A DNA stretch of 64,000 nucleotides from Actinacidiphila paucisporea (GTDB lineage: Bacteria; Actinomycetota; Actinomycetes; Streptomycetales; Streptomycetaceae): assembly GCF_900142575.1 (NCBI RefSeq), contig NZ_FRBI01000003.1, positions 229,926 through 293,925 of the forward strand, written 5' to 3'. The notes beneath the pieces are model-generated. The model had not been told where the DNA came from. It did not search any database and saw only the letters and a list, made by a program, of their open reading frames with translations. A program made the translations under genes and the position numbers. Below are positions 51,778 to 59,344 of this stretch, piece by piece (the first letter of the stretch is position 1; every line of letters starts with the position of its first letter).

Positions 51778-53219
51778 CGGACCCGACGACCGCCGGCCCG
51801 GAATCCCTTTTCGGCCCCGACTCGCAGTTCCACCGCTTCTTCGACGACCCGCGCTGGGCGCTCGCGATGGTGCGCGCCACCGTCCTGGAGGCCGCGCACC
51901 CGCAGATCGGCGCGGCCCTGATCGACAGCTCGACCTTCGTGACGCACCCGTGGCGGCGGCTGCGCAACACCCTGGTCAGCCTCCAGCGGATGTTCGGCGC
52001 CGACGAGGCCACCCGGCAGCGGGAGGCCGCCCGGCTCAACCGGCTGCACGCGCGGCTCAGCGGCACCGACGAGCAGGACCGGCCGTACGACGCGATGGAC
52101 CCGCAGGTGCGGGCCTGGGTGGTCGCGACGCTCTTCGAGAGTTCCGTCACCATGTGCCGGCTGAGCGGCCAGCCGCTGGACCGGGCCACGATGGAGCGGC
52201 TCTACGCCGAATTCCGCGCCTTCCTGGCCGCCATGGGGGATCGGGCGGGACATCTGCCGCCCACGCTCCCGGAGTTCTGGTCGTATTACGACCGGATGGT
52301 GGCCGAGGAGTTGGAGGGCACCGAGGCGCTGCGCATCATCCTCTACCGGCTGTTCGACCACCTCCCCGCGCCGCCGCTGCTCGGCGGCCTGCCCACCGTC
52401 TGGGCGGCCGGGCGCGCGCTCGCCGGGCCCGCCATCGGCACGATCACCGTGGCGTCGCTGCCCGAGCCCTTCCGGCGGCGGGCCGGCCTGCCCGAGATCC
52501 CGGGCGCCCAGACGCTGATGCACAGCGCCTACCTGGCCGCCGGGCTCGCCCGCTTCCTGCCCGACGGCTGGCTCAGGACCGACCAGCTCGCCGGCCTGCT
52601 GACGCTGTCCCCCGACAGCGACGACCCCCGGCTCGCCACGATCACCGCGCTGCGGGCACGGATGAAGCGGGCCGGCGCGCTCGTCCGGCTGGTCGCGCCC
52701 TTCCCCGTGCAGCGCTCCCCGGAGGGCGCGGGGGGCGAACCGCGGCGCAGCGCCGAGGAGTTCTTCAGCGAGGTGCTCGACCAGACCGGCGACGGTTACC
52801 TGTCCTGGCCCGACCTGGCCGGGATGGCGCGGGAGTTGTGCACCCGGCTCGACCTGGACGAGCCGGCCGAGACCCGGCTCTACACCGCGTTCGCCGACTG
52901 GTGGCGCGAGTTGCAGACCGCGCTGGACACGGACGGCGACGGCCGGGTCAGCAAGGACGAGTACGCAGTCGCCGTCCCGTCCCTGGCGGGCCCCGCCCTG
53001 ATCAGGGTCGCCGAGGTGCTCTTCGACGCCACCGACGCGGACGGCGACCAGTCCATCGACGCGGGCGAATACCGGGCCCTCTTCCGCACCGGCTTCCACC
53101 GTACGGTCGCCGGCGCGGAAGGCCGCTATTCCCGCAGCGCTTTCGTCCAGGACTTCCTGGCCTTCATGGCGGGCCGACGCTACTCGACGGCGTACGACCC
53201 GCTGCTGACCGGCGCGTAG
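51774..53219 (+). CDS. MpaB/Lcp-type oxygenase (DUF2236) with C-terminal EF-hands
   Basis: 481 residues from the GTG at 51774, a four-base overlap with the prenyltransferase gene. The N-terminal oxygenase domain (about 10-310) has FFDDPRWALAMVRATVLEAAHPQIGAALIDSSTF and VRAWVVATLFESSVTMCR. This DUF2236 fold is shared by latex-clearing protein and MpaB, haem enzymes that split isoprenoid double bonds with O2. EF-hand loops follow: DQTGDGYLSWPD (about 337), DTDGDGRVSKDE (about 385), DADGDQSIDAGE (about 420). The fusion suggests calcium-controlled oxidative trimming of a prenyl chain made by the partner enzyme; this is inference. Confidence 0.9.
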   Translation: MTDPTTAGPESLFGPDSQFHRFFDDPRWALAMVRATVLEAAHPQIGAALIDSSTFVTHPWRRLRNTLVSLQRMFGADEATRQREAARLNRLHARLSGTDEQDRPYDAMDPQVRAWVVATLFESSVTMCRLSGQPLDRATMERLYAEFRAFLAAMGDRAGHLPPTLPEFWSYYDRMVAEELEGTEALRIILYRLFDHLPAPPLLGGLPTVWAAGRALAGPAIGTITVASLPEPFRRRAGLPEIPGAQTLMHSAYLAAGLARFLPDGWLRTDQLAGLLTLSPDSDDPRLATITALRARMKRAGALVRLVAPFPVQRSPEGAGGEPRRSAEEFFSEVLDQTGDGYLSWPDLAGMARELCTRLDLDEPAETRLYTAFADWWRELQTALDTDGDGRVSKDEYAVAVPSLAGPALIRVAEVLFDATDADGDQSIDAGEYRALFRTGFHRTVAGAEGRYSRSAFVQDFLAFMAGRRYSTAYDPLLTGA

Positions 53220-53224
53220 GGCCG

Positions 53225-53240
53225 GGAGCCGCCCGGCTCC
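53225..53240. terminator. Weak hairpin after the oxygenase gene
   Basis: GGAGCC-GCCC-GGCTCC, 6-bp stem just after the stop, before the convergent RTX gene. Confidence 0.35.
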
Positions 53241-53318
53241 AGGTCCGGGTGGCTCAAACCGGTCGTCGGGGCGGCTCGGTTGTCCCTACAGGGGGTTCGG
53301 TTGCCTGCCCCCGGCGGC

Positions 53319-55748
53319 TCAGTTGCCGAAGGTCTCGCAGTGCCCGCCGACATCGGTGTCGTGGCCGCCGCCGGCCAGCGCGGTGTCCGTGCCGGCACCG
53401 CAGTCGACGGTGTCGTTGCCGCTGCCGGCCGTGACGGTGTCGTCGCCGCCGCCGAGGGCGACCGTGTTGTTGCCGCCGCCCGCGGTGACGGTGTCGGCGC
53501 CGTCTCCGGTGGTGATGCGGTCGTTGCCGCTGCCGGTCGCCACGTCGTTCGAACCGCCGCCCGCGGCCACGGTGTTGTTGCCGCCGCCCGCGTCGATCCA
53601 GTCGTCACCGTCGGCCGTGGTGACCGTGTCGTTGCCGCTGCCGGTGACCACGCAGTCGCTGCCGCCCTTGCCGTCGACCGTGTCGTTGCCGCCGCGGCCG
53701 AGGATCAGGTCGTTGCCCGGGGTGCCCGCGACGCGGTCGTTGCCGGTCGTGGCGACGATGACGTTCTCGACCGCCGTGCATGCACCCGCCGGAAGGCCGG
53801 CCGCGCTGACGGTGACGTCGCCCGCCTGCCGGATGCCGCCGAGGCCGGTGACCTTGCCGCCCGCGCCGGACTCCGTGTAGGTGACCGAACCGCCGCGGCC
53901 CACCGTCAGCGCGACGGGCGTGCCGTTCACGCTCACCGTGACGACCGCCGGCTCGCCGTCGGCGGTCCGCAGCGTGCTGGTGGCACCCGAGCCGGTCAGC
54001 TCGTACGAGCCCTGCCCGAGGGCGACCGTCGCGCCGCTGCCGGCCGGCCTGATCCGCGCGGGCGCGGTACCGGGGCCGGTGCTGACCAGCACACCGGCCG
54101 GGTTGTGGGCGTCGGAGATCGTGAGCGTACGGCCGCCGCGGTCGATGATCGCGCCCGAGGTCGTGCCGCCGGTGAGCACGTCGGAGTAGGTGCCGTTGGA
54201 CGGGTCGGCCGCCTGCGGGGTGCCCGGCGGGTAGGTCGCGTCCACGGCGTCCTCGATGCCGTCGCCGTCCGCGTCGGCTTCGCGGACGGTGCAGTTGACG
54301 GTGCCGGCGCGCAGGGCGTGGCCGTCGTCGTCGCTGTCGTCGGACCAGAAGACCGGCTTCTGCCCGGCCACGCACTGCGACTGCGGTGCGATCGCGAAGC
54401 CCTCGTTGTTGAGGTCGGGCATCGAGGCGGGCCGCTCGTAGCGGCCGGAGACGGCGAATTTCCCGTCCGCGCCGATGTCGAGGGTCGCGGTGCGGCCGTG
54501 GCAGGTGTTGTCGCACTCCGCCCACAGGTGGCCGGTCTCCGGGTCGAACTCCAGGTCCATCACCGCGCTGAAGCCGGTGGCGACGGTGGCGACCCGGGTG
54601 TAACCGGTCCCGCTCTGGTCCAGCGCGTACGCGTAGACGCCGCCGGTCGCTTCGAGGCCGACGAAGAACAGGCCGTCGCCGTGGTCCGGGTAGGCGGCCG
54701 GGTCGTAGGCCGCGCCGGTGTGCTCGTCGAGGAAGCGGTGCGAGGTCAGGAACGCGTCCGGGACCCAGGAGATCGCCTCAAGGCCGCTGTTGGGACTCAC
54801 CGCCGGGAGGTCGGCGGTCAGGTTCCACTCGCCCGTGGCCGTCAGGTCCGCGGTCCGCGCGCTCGGGTCGAAGCGCAGCACCTCGGGCCGGCTGACGCCG
54901 CTCGCGTCGTTGTCGCGCTCGGTCGACACGAACACGCCGCCGGCCGGGCCCGCCTGGGTCAGGGCGACGCCCTCGGAGTCCGGGTCGCCGGAGCCGTCCG
55001 GATACCGCAGCGCCTTACCCGCGCTCCACCCGCCGGCGGTGTCCGGCGCCCACTTCGCGCCGTCCCACTCCAACCGCCACAGAGTGCCGGGCCCGTTCTG
55101 CACCCCCCAGAGCACGCCGGGCGCCGCACCGCCCGAACCCTCGTACGCCAGACCGCTCATGTTCGTACCGAAGACGTCCTCACCGTCGACGGTCCCGGTG
55201 CCCGCGCCCCCCGGCCACACCGCCGCGGGCTGCCCCGGCCCCTGACCCCCGTCCGAACCGCACGCGTTCGCCGCGCCCTTGGTCGAGGCGGCCGTCGTCA
55301 CGAAGTCCCCCGTACCGTCCGGGCACCGCCCGTACGTCGTGGCCGCGTGCGCCGTCCAGCTGTACGAGTCCACCAGCGTGGTCCCGTCCGGCAGATACAG
55401 CCGCGCGGAGTCCGCGCTCCCGAGCCCGAAGACCGGATCGACGTCCAGCGCCACGAACCCCCCGCCGGCCAGCGTGGTCCCGGCCGCGATCGGGAAGACG
55501 TGCGAGTCGTCGTTGTCCTTGACGACCCACCCCGACAGATCCACCGCGGAGCCCCCGGTGTTGACCAACTCGACCCAGTCCCCCGGCGTCCCCCCGCTGG
55601 ACTCCACCTCATTGATCCGCACCGCGCCCACCCCCGTGGCCCCCGCCCCACCCGCGACGGCAGGCACCGCGACGGCGACCCCGACGAGCGGCACGACAGC
55701 CAACACCGCGGCTACCAGCGCGATACGCGCCGGCCGATACTTGTGCAC
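53319..55748 (-). CDS. Secreted lamin-tail and RTX calcium-binding repeat protein
   Basis: 809 residues from the GTG at 55748. A signal peptide (about 1-33) is followed by a lamin-tail domain (about 43-140: VRINEVESSGGTPGDWVELVNTGG). A large beta-propeller-like region (about 200-500) includes VLWGVQNGPGTLWRLEWDG, EAISWVPDAF and NNEGFAIAP, then a DxDxDG calcium loop (ADADGDGIEDAVD). The C-terminus (about 665-800) is a run of RTX nonapeptides, GGxGxDxUx-like (GRGGNDTVDGKGG, GSGNDTVTTADGDDWID). It is extracellular; RTX repeats fold on calcium. The propeller part resembles esterase-like/phytase-like secreted proteins but the activity is unknown. Confidence 0.88.
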   Translation of the reverse strand: MHKYRPARIALVAAVLAVVPLVGVAVAVPAVAGGAGATGVGAVRINEVESSGGTPGDWVELVNTGGSAVDLSGWVVKDNDDSHVFPIAAGTTLAGGGFVALDVDPVFGLGSADSARLYLPDGTTLVDSYSWTAHAATTYGRCPDGTGDFVTTAASTKGAANACGSDGGQGPGQPAAVWPGGAGTGTVDGEDVFGTNMSGLAYEGSGGAAPGVLWGVQNGPGTLWRLEWDGAKWAPDTAGGWSAGKALRYPDGSGDPDSEGVALTQAGPAGGVFVSTERDNDASGVSRPEVLRFDPSARTADLTATGEWNLTADLPAVSPNSGLEAISWVPDAFLTSHRFLDEHTGAAYDPAAYPDHGDGLFFVGLEATGGVYAYALDQSGTGYTRVATVATGFSAVMDLEFDPETGHLWAECDNTCHGRTATLDIGADGKFAVSGRYERPASMPDLNNEGFAIAPQSQCVAGQKPVFWSDDSDDDGHALRAGTVNCTVREADADGDGIEDAVDATYPPGTPQAADPSNGTYSDVLTGGTTSGAIIDRGGRTLTISDAHNPAGVLVSTGPGTAPARIRPAGSGATVALGQGSYELTGSGATSTLRTADGEPAVVTVSVNGTPVALTVGRGGSVTYTESGAGGKVTGLGGIRQAGDVTVSAAGLPAGACTAVENVIVATTGNDRVAGTPGNDLILGRGGNDTVDGKGGSDCVVTGSGNDTVTTADGDDWIDAGGGNNTVAAGGGSNDVATGSGNDRITTGDGADTVTAGGGNNTVALGGGDDTVTAGSGNDTVDCGAGTDTALAGGGHDTDVGGHCETFGN

Positions 55749-55985
55749 TCTTGTCTGTCCTCTTCGCAGGCCGCCGCAGCGGGCAAGGGGAACGCATCAC
55801 CTCCCGAAGAGTCCGATACCACGGCAAAGTTGCCCCCAACACCGGGTGAACACTCGCCGTACCGCTGCTCAGGAGGGCAAGGCCGGGCGGGGGTTGCCGC
55901 GGAAGGCGCACCGGTGTTAGCGCCCGGTCAGGACCAGCTCCCGTATGCGTCAGTCACGTTGGCGGCGGCGGGCCGGCGTACGCCG

Positions 55986-57011
55986 TCACGGGTCCACTGC
56001 CGCAGCTGCTCGGTGCGTTCCAGCCAGTCCATGGCCGGCGATCGTAGTCGCGTGCGGGGTTCCGGGGGGTCGGCGGGATGTCCAGGAGTGCAGCTTTTCG
56101 GGGTTGCGGACCGCCCAGATGCGGGTGATGCGGGGGCCGGCGGTCTGGAAGGCGTAGACCGTGACCGTGAGGCCGTCGCGTTGCGCGACCAGGCCCGGCT
56201 GGCCGTTGACCGTCGTCTCGGCGAGGGTCAGGTCGGGGGCCGCGCGGGCGATGTCGATGTGGGCCCTGGCTATCCGGGGGCCGCCCTCGACCGGGTGGAG
56301 GACGGCGGCCACCAGGCCGCCGCTGTCGGCGATCATCGTGGCGTCCGGGTCGAGGAGGCCGACCAGGGCGTCGATGTCCCTGGCCTGCCAGGCCTGCATG
56401 AAGTCCCGCACGATGCCGGCCTGCCGGGCCGCGGGGTTCGCGGACGCCCGCGCCGAGCGGATCCGGCGCCGCGCCGAGGACGCCAACTGGCGGCAGGCGC
56501 CGGGAGTTCGGCCGGTGATCCCGGCGATCTCGGCGAAGGGGTAGCGGAAGACGTCGTGCAGGATGAAGGCCACCCGCTCGGCCGGCGTCATCGACTCCAG
56601 GACGACGAGGAAGGCCATGTTGACCGACTCGTCCAGCGTGACCCGGTCGGCCGGGTCAGCCGTCGCGTCCTCCGGCCGGCCGGTCGCCCACTGCGTGTGC
56701 TCCGGCAGCGGCTCGGGAATCCACTCGCCCACGTAGCGCTCCCGCCGGGCCCGCGCGGAACCGAGCAGGTCCAGGCAGACGCGGCTGGCGACCCGCGTCA
56801 GCCACGCCCCCGGCGACTCGACGGCGTCCTGCTGCTGCCGGGACATCGCGTACCAGCGGGTGTACGTCTCCTGCACGGCGTCCTCGGCCTCAGCCAGCGA
56901 GCCCAGCAGCCGGTAGGCCAGACCGAGCAGGTGGCGCCGCTCGCTCATGATCGCGTCCAGGTCGGGGCCGGCGTCCGATCGGTCGTACCCCGGACCGGGT
57001 CGGGTGCTCAT
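55986..57011 (-). CDS. ECF41 (SigJ-type) sigma factor with SnoaL-like C-terminal domain
   Basis: 341 residues from the ATG at 57011. Region 2 has MSERRHLLGLAYRLLGSLAEAEDAVQETYTRWY. The ECF41 linker signature W(I/L)PEP appears as EWIPEPLPE. Region 4 follows with MTPAERVAFILHDVFRYPFAEIAGITGRTPGACRQLASSARRR. A SnoaL-like domain (about 205-320) with IADSGGLVAAVLHPVEG replaces a separate anti-sigma factor and tunes activity. A TGTCACA -35 element, typical of ECF41 autoregulation, lies upstream. Group members are usually next to an oxidoreductase, epimerase or carboxymuconolactone decarboxylase gene; here the divergent neighbour is a LUD protein. Confidence 0.94.
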   Translation of the reverse strand: MSTRPGPGYDRSDAGPDLDAIMSERRHLLGLAYRLLGSLAEAEDAVQETYTRWYAMSRQQQDAVESPGAWLTRVASRVCLDLLGSARARRERYVGEWIPEPLPEHTQWATGRPEDATADPADRVTLDESVNMAFLVVLESMTPAERVAFILHDVFRYPFAEIAGITGRTPGACRQLASSARRRIRSARASANPAARQAGIVRDFMQAWQARDIDALVGLLDPDATMIADSGGLVAAVLHPVEGGPRIARAHIDIARAAPDLTLAETTVNGQPGLVAQRDGLTVTVYAFQTAGPRITRIWAVRNPEKLHSWTSRRPPGTPHATTIAGHGLAGTHRAAAAVDP

Positions 57012-57057
57012 GACGGTGGCGACTCCCTCGGTCTCGGCCGGCTGCCCACGCCCGTAC

Positions 57058-57084
57058 GACAACTCGCCCCGCCGGAATGTGACA
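57058..57084 (-). promoter_or_regulatory. ECF41-type promoter of the sigma gene
   Basis: TGTCACA (57084-57078), a 16-base spacer and TGTC (57061-57058) on the minus strand match the ECF41 consensus (TGTCACA...CGTC) apart from the first -10 base. It suggests autoregulation. Confidence 0.65.
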
Positions 57085-57323
57085 CGCGTGGTGCCTGACA
57101 TTCCGCGGCGCTGCGTCGTCGGAGTGGGTGAGAGGAACCCGCCGTCCAGCGAACAGGAAGCCCGGCAGCACACGATGACCAGCGCGCTCAGCTCCCTGAC
57201 CGCCCCCGGCGGACCCGGCCGTACGGACCGCGCCCGGACGCGCGGCCGGCCCATGACGCCCTCCCCGGCGCCGCGTGCGCCACGCACGGCCCATCCCATG
57301 ACGACCAGTCCAGGAGACAGATC

Positions 57324-57953
57324 ATGACCTCGCAGATTCCGGCCACCCTCTTCGCCGACCCCGTGTCCGAGGAGCGCCTGGAGCGGACCGCTGCCGCACT
57401 GAAGTCGCACGGCTTCGTCGTCGAGATCCTCGACGACGGCGCCGCCGCCCGCGCCCGCGTGCAGGAGCTGGTCCCCGAGGGCTCCAGCGTCTACACCTCG
57501 GCCAGTGAGACCACCCGCCTGTCCGGCATCGAGCAGGACATCAACACCAGCGGCCGCTACGAGGCGCTCAAGCCGGTCGTCGTGGCCATGGACCGCGTCA
57601 CCCAGAGCCACGACATCCGCAAGCTGCTCGCCGCGCCCGACGTCGTCATCGGCAGCGTCGCCGCGGTCACCGAGACCGGCTCCATGCTGGTCGCCTCCGC
57701 GAGCGGCAGCCAGCTGCCCCCGTACTCCGGCGGCGCCGGCCTCGCCATCTGGGTCGTCGGCGCCCAGAAGGTCGTCCCCGACCTGGAGACGGCGATGCGG
57801 CGCCTCGAAGAGCACACCTTCCCGCTGGAGAACACCCGCGCCCAGGGCGTCTACGGCAAGCCCAGCGCCATGAACCGCCTCCTCATCCTCAACGCCGAGC
57901 CCGTCCCCGGACGCGGCATCGTCCTCCTCCTCCGCGAGGCCATCGGCTTCTGA
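57324..57953 (+). CDS. LUD-domain protein (LutC/YkgG-like)
   Basis: 209 residues from the ATG at 57324 with CCAGGAG nine bases upstream. LUD fold motifs are GSSVYTSASETTRLSGIEQDI, DVVIGSVAAVTETGSMLVASASGSQLP, AIWVVGAQKVVPDLETAMRR, and a C-terminal MNRLLILNAEPVPGRGIVLLLREAIGF. LUD proteins (LutB/LutC, YkgG) take part in L-lactate oxidation, but this gene has no lutA/lutB partners. It is divergent from the ECF41 sigma gene and may be its target. Confidence 0.9.
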   Translation: MTSQIPATLFADPVSEERLERTAAALKSHGFVVEILDDGAAARARVQELVPEGSSVYTSASETTRLSGIEQDINTSGRYEALKPVVVAMDRVTQSHDIRKLLAAPDVVIGSVAAVTETGSMLVASASGSQLPPYSGGAGLAIWVVGAQKVVPDLETAMRRLEEHTFPLENTRAQGVYGKPSAMNRLLILNAEPVPGRGIVLLLREAIGF

Positions 57954-58050
57954 ACCACCCCTGCTCGCAGGGCTTTTCAGGACCCGGGCGCCGGCCACTC
58001 ACCGCCGCGCGCCCGGCCGCCCTGCGGCTGGCGGTACGCGTACGGGCGCC

Positions 58051-58175
58051 GCGGCTGAGCGGCGGCGCGGGCGGGTGCAGCGGTGGCGCGGGCGGGTGCG
58101 GCGGTGGCGCGGGCGGGTGCGGCGGTGGCGCGGGCGGGTGCGGCGGCTGAGCGGCGGCGCGGGCGGGTGCGGCGG
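58051..58175. repeat. 21-bp tandem repeat array upstream of moxR
   Basis: Units of CGGTGGCGCGGGCGGGTGCGG start at 58081, 58102 and 58123, with variants at 58060 and about 58150; the outer units share GCGGCTGAGCGGCGGCGCGG. The array ends about 107 bases before the MoxR start. Because 21 bp is a multiple of three, it stays open in several frames, but no real protein is indicated. Confidence 0.92.
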
Positions 58176-58282
58176 CCCCGAAAACGGGGTGCGCCCCCTC
58201 GTCCGGGCGCGGGAGCATGCGGGGCGGGCGGTGTGCCGTCGGGGCCGCCCGCCTTTCCCCGTCATCAGGAGCTGATCCGTCC

Positions 58283-59344
58283 GTGCAGGCTGCCGTGACC
58301 GTGCGACCGGCCCAGGTGTCCGAGCTGCTGCTCGGGCTTGCCACTGTCCGGCCGGTCTTCCTCTGGGGGGCGCCCGGGATCGGGAAGTCGTCCCTGGTCA
58401 GGGAGTTCGCCGAGGCGCTCGGCCTGGAGTGCGTGAGCCTGCTGGGCACGCAGCTGGCCCCTGAGGACCTCATCGGGGTGCCGCAGATACGGGACGGGCG
58501 GTCGGTGTTCTGCCCGCCGGAGGCCATCGCGCGCGACGAGCCGTACTGCCTGTTCCTGGACGAGCTGAACGCGGCGACGCCCGACGTGCAGAAGGCCTTC
58601 TACTCGCTGATCCTGGACCGGCGGATCGGGAACTACGAGCTGCCCGCGGGCAGCGTCGTCATCGGCGCGGGCAACCGCGCCACCGACAGCGCGCTCGCCC
58701 GGCCGCTGGCCTCCGCGCTGGTCAACCGCCTCACCCATGTGCACCTTGAGGCGTCGGCCGACGACTGGCTGAGCTGGGCGGCGCGTTCCGACATCCACCC
58801 GTGGGTGGCCGACTACCTCACCGACCGGCCGCACCACCTGTGGTCGAAGCCGCCGAAGACGGAGGAGCCCTTCTCCACCCCGCGCTCCTGGCACATGCTG
58901 TCCGACGCCCTCCGGTCCTTCGGGCCGGCGCTGGACGAGCAGTCGCTCAAGGTGCTGGCGTACGGCACGCTCACGCCGACGCACGCCTCCGCCTTCTGCG
59001 GGTATGTCCGCGTCGTGCGGAGCGAGTTCGGCATCGAGGCGGTCCTCAAGGGCGACGCCCGCTGGCCGAACCGGGTGCAGGACCGCGACCTGCTCTACTA
59101 CCTGGCGGAGTCCTTCCGCGGGCGACTGATCAGGGAGCTGCCGGCGAGCAAGGAGCACGCCTCGCCGTCGGTGCGGCAGACCGCCTACCGCGCGCAGGCC
59201 CTGCTGGTGCAGCTCGCCGAGATCTCGGTCGAGGTCGCCCAGACGGTGATCGCGGACGACGAGGACGGCAAGGCGGTGCTGCCGGCCTGGTTCCTGATCG
59301 AGGCCGCCAGGGACATGCCCCGGCTGGTGGAGGCCCGCCGGTGA
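58283..59344 (+). CDS. MoxR-family AAA+ ATPase
   Basis: 353 residues from the GTG at 58283 (AGGAG 11 bases upstream); the upstream extension is repeat-derived. Walker A GAPGIGKSS (about 29-37), Walker B LFLDELNAATPDVQ (about 90), sensor 1 VVIGAGNRATDS and sensor 2 region FSTPRSWHML. MoxR ATPases are chaperones that load metals or remodel partners with vWA/metallopeptidase domains. Its stop overlaps the GTG of exactly such a partner. Confidence 0.94.
   Translation: MQAAVTVRPAQVSELLLGLATVRPVFLWGAPGIGKSSLVREFAEALGLECVSLLGTQLAPEDLIGVPQIRDGRSVFCPPEAIARDEPYCLFLDELNAATPDVQKAFYSLILDRRIGNYELPAGSVVIGAGNRATDSALARPLASALVNRLTHVHLEASADDWLSWAARSDIHPWVADYLTDRPHHLWSKPPKTEEPFSTPRSWHMLSDALRSFGPALDEQSLKVLAYGTLTPTHASAFCGYVRVVRSEFGIEAVLKGDARWPNRVQDRDLLYYLAESFRGRLIRELPASKEHASPSVRQTAYRAQALLVQLAEISVEVAQTVIADDEDGKAVLPAWFLIEAARDMPRLVEARR

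Noticed and set aside
53280-57098. 1272-codon plus-strand frame
   Set aside because: Spans antisense to two real genes and their gap; no recognisable domain.
58075-58298. Repetitive Ala/Gly/Arg frames in the 21-bp repeat array
   Set aside because: Open only because the unit is a multiple of three; no start signals.
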